Notes: generated from the sequence alone by a model not told the origin. A stretch of DNA of 64,000 bases from Bacteroides sp. MSB163 (GCF_036416795.1 NZ_CP143867.1:3836001-3900000); one strand, 5' to 3'; shown: positions 1 through 11,171, counted from the stretch's first letter. Numbers and translations are program-made.

Positions 1-48
1 ATCCGGATGCCGGCCATACCTTTGTCCTTTCCTGAAAAGCGGCTCTTT

Positions 49-86
49 GCGGCAGACTGCGGAAGCGCAGCTTCCGGGGTTGCCGC
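49..86. terminator. Nested hairpin downstream of the methylase/helicase gene
   Basis: Outer arms GCGGCA (49-54) and TGCCGC (81-86) enclose a tight inner stem GGAAGC/GCTTCC with a three-base loop (61-75). It lies just beyond the 3' end of the minus-strand gene that stops at 104, so a transcription terminator or mRNA-end hairpin is the natural reading. There is no clear T-run. Confidence 0.4.
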
Positions 87-103
87 AATGTGCCGCGGGA
101 AAC

Positions 104-3100
104 TTAGGATATTTTTTTCAGCCCGTTTGACGGGGCGGCAATTTTCATTGGGGGGACGTGCCTCGCTTTCTGTGACTGTTCCGGTCCGTCATCCGTTCCG
201 TTTTCATGCCCGCCTGCCGGCTTTATGGTAAGCTGTATTTTCCGGTTCAGCGTGGCAAGCTCTTCATTCAGCCGCTTGATTTCCGCATCCTTGGGCCATG
301 AGGCCGCCACAATCTCCTGAAGGACCGGGATGTCCTTCGACAGCTCCGCGTTCTCCTTCTCCCGTTTCTCTATCATGGCGGGAATGCGTTCCAGCGCATT
401 GATGAAGTTCGTGACGGCCAGTTTCGGGTCTTTGGCAATATAACCGTTGTTGTAGGTATATTTGATGCCGTCCAGCCCCTCGACCATGAACTTGTTCTGC
501 AAAGCCTGCATGTCCCCCTCACAGGTCCTTTCGGTACGGACAAGGATACGGAAATCGAACAGGGTCCCGATTTTCATATAGTCATCCTCCGTCCGGGCAT
601 TCCGGTTGATTGCGGCAAGCCGGTTGCCGAGTACCTCGATATTGTTCGAGTCCACACCGTCCAGTTTCAGGGGATTGGGACGGAGTCCGGTTTTCGCATC
701 TGCGGGGGCCACCTTGTTGAAATATTCCCAGTCCCTGGTGAAACGCCCGATAAAGGCATTGTTTTTTTCTATTCCCGAAGTCCTTTCATTCAGCTTGCCT
801 TTCGCGTTTCCCTTGTTACGGTGGAATGCCTGCCTCTCGCTTTCGAGGACCGCCAGTTTCTTGTCCAGCTTCGCCTTTTCCAGCAGGTCGTCGTTGCCTG
901 AAAGGATGGCTACGTATTCGCTGAAACTGCCGCCTCCGTTTTCGTCAATCGCCCCCTCGTCAATGGTACGGGCGGCCAGATTGCGGCTTTTGAGCTGGTT
1001 GATGAACACCTGCTTGTTTTGCAGCAGGTTGAACTTGTAGCTGTCCAGTGACTTCTCCACCGCATAGATATAGCAGTCCACCTTGTTGCCGGCGTACTGC
1101 TTGGCAATAATATTGCCTTTTCTCACCGCACGTCCGTTGCGCTGCTCCAGGTCGGACGGCCTTCAGGGTATGTCCAGATGATGGATGGCCACGGCACGTT
1201 CCTGCGCGTTGACACCCGTACCCAGTTTCTGTGTCGAACCGAAAAGGAAACGGATGCGGCCCGAGTTTATGTCCCTGAACAGTTCCTTGCGTGCGTTGTC
1301 GCTGTTCGCCTCCTGAATGAACCTTATCTGTTTCTCCGGGATATTGTGGTCTTCCACGAGCTTGCGTCTGATTTCACTGTAGATGTTCCACTGGTCCGGC
1401 TTATAAGTGCTCAGGTCCGAGAATACGAACTGTGTGCCTTTCTGGTCAAGATATTTGTAGTAATACTCCGCAATCTTGGCCGCGCAATGGGACGCCTTGT
1501 TTCCCGGACTGTCGCCGTATTCAGGGTCTATCAGCCGCATGTCAAGCGACATCTTGTTCGAGTAGTTGGTGGCGATCAGCATCTGTGCCTTCTCCTCCGC
1601 CTCGGACAGAGGCTCCCTGTCTATGTAGGTCGCATCCCCGGTTTCAGCGAACTTTATCAGTTTCTGAATGAAAATCTCCTGCTGGGGAGTAGGCGGTATA
1701 TGATACAGTTGTTCGTTGAGTTCCGGCCTGTCAACCCCCACGTCTTCAGTGGTCTTGTAATCGGTTATCTCCGCATAGAAATTGGCGAGTTCCGGCACCT
1801 TGATAAAATAGCGGAAACGCTCTTTCTGCACCACCTGGTTGGTCACTGAAAATTCAAAGTCCGTGCTTTTCTTCGCATAGACTGCGGCCCAGCCGTCAAA
1901 GCAGGTAATCCCCTGCCGCTCCATTTCCTTCGGACGGAGATACTTGAAAAGGAGATAGAGTTCGGTCAGGCTGTTGGAGATGGTCGTGCCGGAGAGGAAA
2001 GTGGCCCCCAAATCCCTGCCTGTACGCTCCTGGATGGTGCGGATGGCGAAAAGCATGTTCATGGCCTTCGTACTTCCTTCGGGATTGCCCAGGCCGGAAA
2101 CCCTCGCATGGCGTGTGTTGAACATCAGGTTCTTGAAATTGTGCGATTCGTCAACGAAGAGGTGGTCGATGCCCATCTGCCTGAAATCTGTAACATCATC
2201 TGTCCGGTCCTTTATATCCTGCTCCAATTTTTCAAGTTTGGCTTCCAGGTTCTCCTTCCTTCTTTCCAGCCCCTTCTTTATCCAGCCGGTCACTTCATTG
2301 CCCTGCTGCTCGAATACGGCGAGGTTCTCTTCGATACTCTCAATTTCCTGCGTATATATCTCCTGCTGTATTTCGGGGGACTGGGGTATTTTTCCGAACT
2401 GGTCGTGCGTCAGGATGATGCAGTCCCAGTTGTTGTTCTTGATGTCATGGAATATTCCGACGCGTTTCTCCGGCGTGAAGTCCTCCCTGCCCGGATACAG
2501 TACCCTGGCATTCGGATAGGCCCTCCTGAACGTGTCGGCTATGTCATGCACATTGCTCTTGAGTCCGATAATCATCGGCTTGTTCGCCAGTCCGAGACGT
2601 TTCATCTCAAAGGCGGCCACGCACATGATGAGGGTCTTGCCCGTACCTACCTGATGGTCGATTATCCCGCCGCCGTTCATCTTCAGCATCCAGACGGCGT
2701 TCTTCTGGCTGCCGTACAGGGACGGTATGCCCAGTCCTTTCAGGTCAAGGAACGGGAAACTTTGCAGGGAGCCGTCGTAATCGGGACGTACATAGCAGTT
2801 GAACTTGCGGTTGTACATGTCCGCAAGGTTCTGCTTGAACTCGGGCAGCTGCTCGTTCAGCCAGCCGGTGAAGGCGGAGCGTATCTCGTTGATTTTGGTG
2901 TCGGCAAGCTGGATGGCCTCCGCATCACGTACCTTTATGTCATTGCCCTCCTTGTCCTGAACAGTCTTGGTTATGTCGGGGACGGTGTTGTGCAGCGCAT
3001 GTTTCAGCAGGTCATTGCCGTAATAGCCTCTCTTTTCCCCTTTCACGTAATATCTGTCGGTGATGTTCGCGTTGCTGCTCTCGAAGCTCACGCTGAACTC

Positions 3101-5464
3101 GTCGATGGATTCCGTATAATGGATACGGGCCTTTGTCTCGAAGAGGTATCCGGCGAACTCTTCATATACGGACATGGGTATCCACCGTTCCCCCAGGTTG
3201 AAGTCAAGCTGTTCAAAACTTATAGGCTCCGGTATGGCTTTCCGCAGGGCTTCCAATGATTTTTTGCCTGCATCATCATCGGGATGGTCTTTCAGGTAGT
3301 TCTCTATCCATTCGGCTTTGGCTATTACATTGCCCGCAATGAAGCGGTCCTTGATTTCATGGTTCTTCATCATGGGATTGTAGAAGATGCGCTCTTCCAG
3401 CTGTTCGAGCAGTTCCTGCCTGCCGATGTCGCAGAGATTCTCCATATATTCCAGATTGACCTCGCCGAACTTGTTCAGGGATGCCGCAAGGGCTTCCTGC
3501 GGAGTGTCCACATGTGTCACCTCGTTGGCGTTGAACGATACGGGCACGGTGAATATGTCCGCCTTCTGTATCTTCCCGTTGACGGAACGTTCCAATGAGA
3601 GCATTTCCCGTCCTCCTGCATCCATCAGCAGGAACTTGGCGTTGTCCTTTCCGTTCAGCTCCCTGAACATGCGGTGGAAACGGTCATACTGCCGGTTCAG
3701 TTCCTCCCTTAGTTCCGGCTGTTCGGTTTCCGTTTCGGCTTCCGCATTGTAGAGATTGTGGTAGGCTTCCCGAAGGGGGATGTAGTAGGCGGCCCGGTAT
3801 TGCTGGGTGACAGTCAGCCTGAGCGGATGGAACTGTACTTCGGGAGTGCCCACTCCCTGCAAATACCCGTATTGCTCACCGGCTTTCACGAGAGAGCCGT
3901 TCTTGTATTCGGGACGTATCTCTCCGGTAAACGGACGTGGTTCCATTTCCTTCTTCCGCTCTTCCTCGATTTTTTGTCTGCGCTCCTGCCATCTGGCTTC
4001 CGCTGCCGCCCGTTCCCCGGTCATGTCTTCCTGCGTGGCGGCTTCATCGTACATGTTCTCTTGGGAGAAGAGATTGAACATTTCCGGTTCATCCCCTTTC
4101 TTTTTGCGGGATGCCGACGGTGCCCGGCCTGGCGAAGGTCTGCTTTCTACCACTTGCACCTCCGTTTGCTCTTCATCCGCATAGGCGGCAAACAGGTTGA
4201 GCATGGGTTCATAAGGCTTGGTGGAAAGGAGACTTTTTTCCTGCATCTCCTGCCGGTGCTCCACTGCTGTTGTTTCCGGTGGGATTTCCGGTCCGGTTTT
4301 CAGGATAGTGGAAACGGTGGGACGGGACAGGTTTGCCTCATAAAGTTTCCGGTCAAGATGGTTTCCCACATCTTGCGCCAATAACTGCCTGAGATGTTCG
4401 GAAATGGTGCCGACACCTCCTTCATGAATAAAATTCATGGCCGGTTGTCCGTACATGTTCTTGCCCATGGATACGGAAGTATGGACGATATGCTCTAAAT
4501 CGGCATAGCTGTTGTTGATATGGATACCGCCGGATATGATGCGGGTCTCGATAAAGTTCCGCTCCTTTTCGGTCAGTTCCGATTTTCGGGTGTTCTTCTG
4601 CAACACAATCAGGTCGCTGCCCACTTCCGTACCCGCATCAACAAACAGATTGTCCGGCAGACGGATGACGGAAACCAGGTTGGCATGGTTCACCAGCCAT
4701 TCCCTGACGGGGCGGTTCTGTGGCGAGTCCATGACACCCGAAGTCGTGATGTAGGCCAGTATCCCGCCTTCACGCAGCGTATCCATGCCTTTGAGAAAGA
4801 AATAGTTGTGTACGGCGGCAAGTGAGAATTTACGCACGGCGTCTTCACTCCGGTCAAAATCCAGGTCATAAACTCTGGTATTTCCAAACGGGATATTGGA
4901 TGAGACCACGTCGAAATAGTTGTTATAATAGGGCTGTATGGACTGGAAACCGTCTATGGTCACCCTGCTTTCCGGATAGAGGGATGAGAGTATCCTTCCC
5001 GTCAGCCTGTCCTTCTCGAAGCAATGGATTTCGGGAACATCCTTCAGAGTGCTGATGAACATGCCCGTTCCGGCGGAAGGGTCAAGAAAACGTTCCGGAC
5101 GGATTTCCGGTACCAGCAGTGCTTCCTGCATGGCCGTTACCACCGGCTCGGGTGTGTAAAAGGCTGTGAGGACGGAACTTTTAAGGCTTTGGACGTATGC
5201 CTTGTATTCTTTCCCGTCTTTGGAATACTCACGCAGAAGTTCATGCAGCAGCCGGACCTGGGGAAACAGCTCCCTGTCTGTCCTTCATTTTTCTATGTCC
5301 GTGTCTTTCTCCGCCGGATTCAGGATGCACTTCAACCCTCCGAAACCCGAATAACCGTTCAAGACCTTGCGTCCCTGTTCCGTAAGACAGAACTCCGGAC
5401 GCATGAGTATCAGCTCAAGTGCGGCTATGTTATCCGCCAGATGTTGTCGTCTGTTATATGCCAT
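104..5464 (-). CDS. Giant N6-adenine methylase / SNF2-type helicase of the ICE, with two in-frame TGA codons
   Basis: About 1786 codons if two TGA codons are read as sense. The start ATG at 5464 gives MAYNRRQHL and overlaps the end of the upstream DUF1896 gene by 11 bp. Visible parts: a methylase motif I (FLDPSAGTGMF) and an NPPF-like SNIPFGN; a Walker A (HQVGTGKT) preceded by a Trp-rich stretch; a DESH box (LFVDESHNFKN); and helicase motif VI (QRNGRAVR). TGA occurs at codon 60 (5285-5287) and codon 1434 (1163-1165). The second sits in HLDIP-x-RPSDLEQRNGR, where this family has Trp, and stopping there removes motif VI. At least ten other Trp codons are normal TGG. Proteins of this kind are common in Bacteroidales ICEs and probably modify or protect the transferred DNA; the exact role is inferred. 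Confidence 0.85.
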
Positions 5465-5900
5465 ATCGTTCTATATAGGATTGTATGAAACCTGTAAGTT
5501 CAACGGTAAGTGTATGATAGGACGGGGATGATTCAAACCTGTCGTCTATGGGGTATTTGCCGAATATCGCCTCTGCGGGCAGCAATACCTTCAGACAGAA
5601 ATCCGTCCGTCTTTCGGGCTGTACTTCGGGAAACCACTCCGATACGGCCTCGAAAACCGCATCGAACCGGGAAAAGCGCAAGTCCTGATAGAGAACCGTG
5701 TCAGCCAGTTCCAAAGCCTGCGTAACAGATAAGCCCTCACGTATGGCGTGTTCGTAAGCCTCTGCGGCACTGTCCGCACGCTCCCGGATGAAAGCCTTGT
5801 CATCGGCCATGTGCGGGTGACTTTCTCTCAAATAAAAAAGGAGAGCTGTCTCAAAATAGGACAATTCTCCGGTTGCGGTATTTTTATCTTGTATAGTCAT
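5454..5900 (-). CDS. DUF1896 family protein
   Basis: A 148-residue acidic, helical protein with no signal peptide. It matches the DUF1896 family that regularly precedes the methylase/helicase gene in Bacteroidales conjugative transposons (start MTIQDKNTATGELSYFETAL; C-terminal TGFIQSYIERYGI). Its stop codon overlaps the start of the downstream giant gene by 11 bp, so the two are probably translationally coupled. Its single Trp is TGG and the stop is TAA. The function is unknown; an accessory role with the methylase/helicase is inferred from constant adjacency. Confidence 0.8.
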   Translation of the reverse strand: MTIQDKNTATGELSYFETALLFYLRESHPHMADDKAFIRERADSAAEAYEHAIREGLSVTQALELADTVLYQDLRFSRFDAVFEAVSEWFPEVQPERRTDFCLKVLLPAEAIFGKYPIDDRFESSPSYHTLTVELTGFIQSYIERYGI

Positions 5901-5932
5901 TTGTTTTCACTTTAAAATGTTAATCGGATATT

Positions 5933-5976
5933 AGATATATACCCGGCTGCCATAAAAGAGAACCGGGTATATATCT
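5933..5976. promoter_or_regulatory. 14-bp perfect inverted repeat between DUF3945 and DUF1896 genes
   Basis: AGATATATACCCGG (5933-5946) and CCGGGTATATATCT (5963-5976) form a perfect 14-bp stem with a 16-nt loop. It lies in the gap between two minus-strand genes and 32 bp upstream of the DUF1896 start. A terminator, an attenuator or an operator for a dimeric regulator are all possible. Confidence 0.5.
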
Positions 5977-6001
5977 GATGTAAACATGAATAATCTGTCT
6001 G

Positions 6002-7291
6002 TTACACGACTGAAAGGCTCTTTTTTGACCGGGCCTTTACAGACGCCACATGACGGGGTGCCTGCTGTTTCACCTCCTTTTTTCTGTCGTTCTTCTTACT
6101 GTCAATGGCAGGCTTGTATTCACGGGCGTTACGTCCTATCAGCAGTTGGTTGCTCTTGTTGCTGAAGCGTACATCATCGGAAAATAGCCTGCCTTTGTAG
6201 CGCATATTTTCAACGAACACCATTTCATGGTTCTGGAGCATCTTCTTCTGCTCCGGTGTGATTTTGGCACCCATGATAGTGTCGTTGACTTTCAGTTGTT
6301 CACCGGACTGTTTGAAAGCGATGTCCATTATTCTCGGATCGACGAAAGCAACCCCGGAAAGTAGTGTGTCATTTTTGCGCTGTATGTCGTTGATGGGAAG
6401 TTGGCCGCCTGACGCGAGGATTTGCTTCTGTTTGTCATCCAGCCTTTTCCCGTAGATATAATCGGGTATCTTGATGGCATCCACGGGCATGGTTATGATA
6501 CGGTTGCTTGGTTCATGGAAAGATACATAACAGTTGCAGACCGTTCCTGTATGTGTATCCCTCATCTCTTTGATTGCCCCCAAAGTTCCGGTGTCTTTAA
6601 GCGACTGCTTTTCCTCGTCCGTGAATACTCCTTTATAGGCCGGAAGGTCATACTGCGGTTTGTCGAGCCTGCTTAAAGTTTTCAGTTGCACCTTGCCGTC
6701 CTCCCCTTTGACACAGAGGAAACAGGCTTCTCCCATATCCTTCTTTTCACCGTTCACTTCCTTGCTGATAGGGAAAGCCATTGAGGTAATTCTTCCTTTC
6801 AGCATCTCACCCATGCAGTGGTTATCAAACAAGAGTTGCTTGTCAACTCCCAATGCGGCGAGTTCTTTCCACGGAAGCTGGTGCTCGTCGAACTTATATC
6901 GGCGGGCGAGTTTGGCGATACGACCTTCATCGTTGAGTTCGCTGTTCTCCACCAGTTTTTTACCTTCCACTCCGGGGTCTTCCCCTTTTCGGATCTGGAC
7001 AACGGCGTTCAACGTCTTGTCCAATGCTGCGAGAGGAATAAGGAAAAAACTGAAACTCGTGGGATTTTCGTACTGGTTCTTGAAATTCGTGAAGAATAGT
7101 TCCAGTGGTGAGGTACGGTCCAATTTGAGGAAACTGTTGCTGTTCTTCTTGTCGGGTGGCACGATTTCGAGACTGCCGTCCTGCTCGTTCATTTTGGAAA
7201 CGACTGCGGTCTTGTTTGTTCGCTTGTCAAGGATGGCCATTACATGTTCGTCCTGACTCTGTTCTTGTTGTTCTTGCTTTTTCTTAACCAT
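6002..7291 (-). CDS. DUF3945/DUF4099-type ICE protein
   Basis: A 429-residue soluble protein. The C-terminal part has the repeated pattern of the DUF3945 family (KIPDYIYGKRLDDKQKQIL, then AKITPEQKKMLQNHEMVFVENM), and the N-terminal half (IAKLARRYKFDEHQLPWKEL) resembles DUF4099. The tail is Lys/Arg rich, which suggests nucleic-acid contact. It sits at the head of the minus-strand methylase cluster, as in other CTnDOT-like elements. Its only Trp codon is TGG and it ends in TAA, so it escapes the TGA pattern of its neighbours. The function is unknown. Confidence 0.8.
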   Translation of the reverse strand: MVKKKQEQQEQSQDEHVMAILDKRTNKTAVVSKMNEQDGSLEIVPPDKKNSNSFLKLDRTSPLELFFTNFKNQYENPTSFSFFLIPLAALDKTLNAVVQIRKGEDPGVEGKKLVENSELNDEGRIAKLARRYKFDEHQLPWKELAALGVDKQLLFDNHCMGEMLKGRITSMAFPISKEVNGEKKDMGEACFLCVKGEDGKVQLKTLSRLDKPQYDLPAYKGVFTDEEKQSLKDTGTLGAIKEMRDTHTGTVCNCYVSFHEPSNRIITMPVDAIKIPDYIYGKRLDDKQKQILASGGQLPINDIQRKNDTLLSGVAFVDPRIMDIAFKQSGEQLKVNDTIMGAKITPEQKKMLQNHEMVFVENMRYKGRLFSDDVRFSNKSNQLLIGRNAREYKPAIDSKKNDRKKEVKQQAPRHVASVKARSKKSLSVV

Positions 7292-7784
7292 AAAATCAAT
7301 AATTTAAGTGATACAATAATTAATAAATACCGGGTAAACTTTAGTCCGTCGGTGCGAATGTAGGATATTAGTTAATAGTATGTTATAATTTTGACAGTAT
7401 GGGGAATGAATGGCGGTATTTGGCATTTTTTGGCGAGTAATGCAAATAAGATTCAGTTATTGTAATACAAAAAGTCAAGAGGATTACAGCCAGAGGATTA
7501 TTGTCTTACGGTATCATTGTACATAAAATAATAAGAGCCATCTAATTTATGTTTGGAATGATAAAATATATATTTTATCTACTATCTGCATTTTGCAAAT
7601 TGAGTTAGCTTATTTGATACTATAGTTGGAATCTGCGTGAAGATGTCGTTTGTATTAATTTTGTTCTCTGTGCTAACTGGAACAGATATAGAAATATTTC
7701 CTTTAAAAAAAAGACAATATAGTAAATTGACTTGAACTATTTTCAATATATTTGCATATTACATCTACTATTTGGAGTATTACG
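7292..7784. other. AT-rich intergenic region before the defence cargo
   Basis: About 490 bases with no convincing gene on either strand. The composition shifts here from the GC-richer ICE backbone to the AT-rich cargo that follows, so the cargo insertion boundary probably lies in this stretch. It should also hold the divergent promoters for the DUF3945 gene and the cargo, but I could not identify clear Bacteroides-type promoter boxes. Confidence 0.5.
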
Positions 7785-7985
7785 AATGATATAAATCGTA
7801 TAAAAGTTATTCTGGTGGAGAAGAATAAAATAGGAAAATGGTTGGCTATGCAATTGGGGAAAGATCCTTCTACCATATCCAAATGGTGCTCGAATACCAT
7901 TTAACCACCGTTAGAAACACTTGATCAAATTGCAGTAGTACTTAGAGTAGACAGAAGGGATTTATTAAACAAAAGTCAATATTGA
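7785..7985 (+). pseudogene. XRE-type HTH regulator remnant with a TAA and no ATG
   Basis: The frame reads NDINRIKVILVEKNKIGKWL, then a Cro/C1-type helix-turn-helix (AMQLGKDPSTISKWCSNT), then LETLDQIAVVLRVDRRDLLN and a TGA stop at 7983-7985. Related small XRE proteins start just before the N-terminal Asn-Asp. Here that codon is ACG (7782-7784), and the nearest in-frame alternative is TTG at 7752. After the recognition helix, the Gln of the usual NTxQP motif is TAA (7902-7904). The gene ends 18 bp before the SIR2-PIWI gene and was probably its autoregulator. It looks inactivated by two lesions, or is translated in an unusual way. Confidence 0.65.
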
Positions 7986-8003
7986 ACTTAGCTATACAAG
8001 AAG

Positions 8004-11000
8004 ATGGCAACTAATACATATATGTTAGAATATGATGCATTTATCCGATCAATAAAACAAAACAAGAATGTTTCTCATGCTGTTTTGTTAGGGGCAGGAG
8101 CATCAATTTCTTCCCAAATACAGTCTGCGGCAGATTGTATTTGGGAGTGGAAGCGTGATATATATTCTTCCAATAATCCCAATACGACTTTAATTGTATC
8201 AAACTTCAGGTCTGAAGCCGTTCGTAGGAGTATCCAAGCATGGCTTGATGCGCAGGGAGAATATCCTTTAATGGGATCTTCTGACGAATATTCATTTTAT
8301 GCGGAAAAAGCTTACCCTATTGAGGCAGACAGACAAAAGTATTTTGAACAATTAGCATATAATAAAGCACCATATATTGGATATAAGCTACTCTGCATGT
8401 TGAATAATGCAGGGATTGTTAAATCTGTGTGGACAACAAACTTTGATGGGTTGACCGAGAGAGCTGCTCATCAAATGAACATTACACCTATATGTATAAC
8501 TTTAGATGATCCAGAAAGAATTTTCAGAAATGAGAATTCTCATGAATTATTATACATAGCACTTCATGGTGATTACAAGTATTCAAAATTAAAAAATACA
8601 AATCAAGAATTAGACACACAAAACAATATCTTTAAAGATGCTTTAAAACGATATTTTGTAGATAAAAATTTAATTGTAATGGGTTATAGTGGCCGAGATA
8701 AATCCTTAATGAATGCTTTGAAAGAAGCATTCTCACAACCAGGATCAGGTCGCTTATATTGGTGTGGATTTGGTGATGATATATGCAGTGAAGTAAAAGA
8801 CTTAATTGATATTGCAAGAGTGAATAACCGCATTGCCTACTTTATTTCAACAGATGGGTTTGATAAGACTATACTTCAGCTAAGTAGGGCCTGCTTTGAG
8901 GATGACATAGTTAAACAGGAAGAAATAAAGAAACTAATAAAATCTACAATAAAGAAAGACGAAACCAAGACTAGCTTTAGAATAGAATCTCCGCGTGATG
9001 ATAAATTCGTAAAAAGCAATCTCCATCCTGTGGCTTTTCCGAAAGATGTATATCAATTTGAAATAAAAACAAATGGAGAACATTTATGGAATAATATAGA
9101 CCAAATTATAGGTAACAATAGAGACATTGTTGCAGTTCCATTCAAAGGGAAAGTATTTGCTGTTTCATCAATAGCAAAAGTAAAAGAAATATTTGGAGAT
9201 TATCTTAAGGGAGATATTCTTAAAGATCCTATAGGAGTAGATGATATACGAAAAGTTTCTGTCTTTCAACGTCTAATGATGAAGTCTATATTGATAGGTA
9301 TTTCAAAATCAGCCAATTTAGAGACTGATGGCAAGTGGAAATTATGGAAGAAAACAACTTCAAAGAAAGCTGTTAATGGTATTGAGTATTTTATAGCTGA
9401 TGCTGTTGAATTATCGTTCTTTTTCGGAAAAGATACCAAATTCGCATATCTTAGTATTAAACCAACAATTCACATCTATACTCTTTCTAATGAAATTATT
9501 CCAAAAGATATTAAGTTACAATTTACGAAAGAGAAATTCGACAGATTATATAATGCACAATATGATCAGGCATTGGAAGATTGGAATAGTCTAATCTTCC
9601 ATAATAACTCTCTGCGATTTACTTTTCCTATACTGACAACGAGCGATATGAGTTTTTCAATATCCAATAATGTGGCTTTTTCAGGAATTAAAGTATTGAA
9701 TGACAAGTATAAGTCATATCCAATCAGTATGGAGCAAAAAAAGATTGTTTTTAAAGGTGTTGAGTTTTTGGAGCCACAATTACTATTTCAGAATAAAAAT
9801 AGCGACTTCAAATCTAGAGATTTTCATCCAATGAGAGGCTTGGTAAACCATTATCCATTTGATTATCAGAATAATGGAATTACCAATACCTTCAATGTTG
9901 AATTAGGCGTATTATGTCCTTCAAAGTATTCTACTCGGTTATATGATTTTCTCATGAAATTAAATACCCAGCATAAGGCTCCAGAAAAGAGTGAATATAT
10001 AATTGATTATATTGGATTCAATCAAATATACAATATACCAATTGAAATTCCTTTGATAAATGGTGAAAAGTGGATAGATGTGAAATTCAGCTCATCTACA
10101 TCCATCAAGGATGGTGCATTGAATTTAGCTCGGACTATTTGTACCAAAATAGAAGCTTTGCATGAGAGTTATAAAGCAGATATGACAATTGTAATCTTTA
10201 TTCCCAATGAATGGCAACTATATAGACATATAGAAGAAGATACGTGGGTATTTGATTTACACGATTACATAAAAGCCTATTCGGCACAAAAACGAATAAG
10301 TACTCAATTTATTGAAGAAGATACGCTGAATGATTCTTTAGCATGCCAAATTTATTGGTGGCTATCACTTTCTTTTTATGTGAAATCACTCAGAACCCCA
10401 TGGGTATTAAATACAAATGATAATGAGACAGCATATGCGGGTATTGGCTATAGCGTTAAGAATAATAATGGTGAAACCTCAATAGTATTAGGATGTAGTC
10501 ATATATATGACTCACATGGACAGGGATTGAAATATAAATTATCAAGAGTACAGGATTGCTATATAGATAATAAACGTAATCCATATTTATCTTATAATGA
10601 AGCCTATAATTTTGGAATTTCGATTCGAGAATTATTCTTGCATTCTATGGAATATCTACCCAAACGAGTTGTTGTACATAAAAGAACTGAGTTTAAGCCT
10701 GATGAAATAAATGGTATTGTTGATAGCTTGCAAATTGCAGGAATTGAAAATATTGATTTGATTTCAATAAATTTCGAGAGAGAAGTCAAATTTATGTCCA
10801 CCAAGTCGAATTATGGTAAATTGCAAATTGATAATTTTCCAATTAGGAGAGGAACATGTGTTGTTGTTAATGATTATGAAGCATTACTCTGGACACATGG
10901 GATAGTTCCTTCAGTCAAATCTGATAACAGAACTTTTTATTTAGGAGGACGTAGTATCCCAAGCCCATTGATAATAAAAAAACACTATGGGAAATCAGAT

Positions 11001-11171
11001 ATCAATGTAATTGCAACAGAAATATTAGGGTTAACAAAAATGAATTGGAACTCATTTGACTTATATACAAAGCTACCTGCAACTATAGATTCATCAAATC
11101 AAATAGCTCGGATTGGTAATCTATTAACAAGATTTGAAGGTAAAACTTATGATTATCGATTTTTTATCTAA
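8004..11171 (+). CDS. SIR2-like/PIWI fusion, a short-Argonaute-type antiphage NADase
   Basis: 1055 residues. The N-terminal third is a SIR2-like domain: LLGAGAS (28-34), TTNFDGL (about 143-149), LHGD (about 186) and GYSGRD (about 226). It keeps the Asn and His used by defence SIR2 NADases. The C-terminal part looks like a MID-PIWI region: PWVLNTNDNETAYAGIGYS near 800, where the first catalytic Asp of slicing Argonautes is not present; KRVVVHKR; and an end block NWNSFDLYTKLPATIDSSNQ running to a hydrophobic C-terminus. The middle would correspond to APAZ. In known SPARSA systems SIR2-APAZ and short Ago are usually two proteins that deplete NAD when guide RNA detects invader DNA. Here they seem fused. 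The gene is AT-rich and ICE-borne cargo, and its Trp codons are all TGG. The PIWI call rests on motif recognition only. Confidence 0.7.
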   Translation: MATNTYMLEYDAFIRSIKQNKNVSHAVLLGAGASISSQIQSAADCIWEWKRDIYSSNNPNTTLIVSNFRSEAVRRSIQAWLDAQGEYPLMGSSDEYSFYAEKAYPIEADRQKYFEQLAYNKAPYIGYKLLCMLNNAGIVKSVWTTNFDGLTERAAHQMNITPICITLDDPERIFRNENSHELLYIALHGDYKYSKLKNTNQELDTQNNIFKDALKRYFVDKNLIVMGYSGRDKSLMNALKEAFSQPGSGRLYWCGFGDDICSEVKDLIDIARVNNRIAYFISTDGFDKTILQLSRACFEDDIVKQEEIKKLIKSTIKKDETKTSFRIESPRDDKFVKSNLHPVAFPKDVYQFEIKTNGEHLWNNIDQIIGNNRDIVAVPFKGKVFAVSSIAKVKEIFGDYLKGDILKDPIGVDDIRKVSVFQRLMMKSILIGISKSANLETDGKWKLWKKTTSKKAVNGIEYFIADAVELSFFFGKDTKFAYLSIKPTIHIYTLSNEIIPKDIKLQFTKEKFDRLYNAQYDQALEDWNSLIFHNNSLRFTFPILTTSDMSFSISNNVAFSGIKVLNDKYKSYPISMEQKKIVFKGVEFLEPQLLFQNKNSDFKSRDFHPMRGLVNHYPFDYQNNGITNTFNVELGVLCPSKYSTRLYDFLMKLNTQHKAPEKSEYIIDYIGFNQIYNIPIEIPLINGEKWIDVKFSSSTSIKDGALNLARTICTKIEALHESYKADMTIVIFIPNEWQLYRHIEEDTWVFDLHDYIKAYSAQKRISTQFIEEDTLNDSLACQIYWWLSLSFYVKSLRTPWVLNTNDNETAYAGIGYSVKNNNGETSIVLGCSHIYDSHGQGLKYKLSRVQDCYIDNKRNPYLSYNEAYNFGISIRELFLHSMEYLPKRVVVHKRTEFKPDEINGIVDSLQIAGIENIDLISINFEREVKFMSTKSNYGKLQIDNFPIRRGTCVVVNDYEALLWTHGIVPSVKSDNRTFYLGGRSIPSPLIIKKHYGKSDINVIATEILGLTKMNWNSFDLYTKLPATIDSSNQIARIGNLLTRFEGKTYDYRFFI

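Noticed and set aside
606..1040. Long plus-strand open frames opposite the methylase, DUF3945 and TraG genes
   Set aside because: They are antisense shadows of conserved genes with low-complexity composition and no initiation signals.
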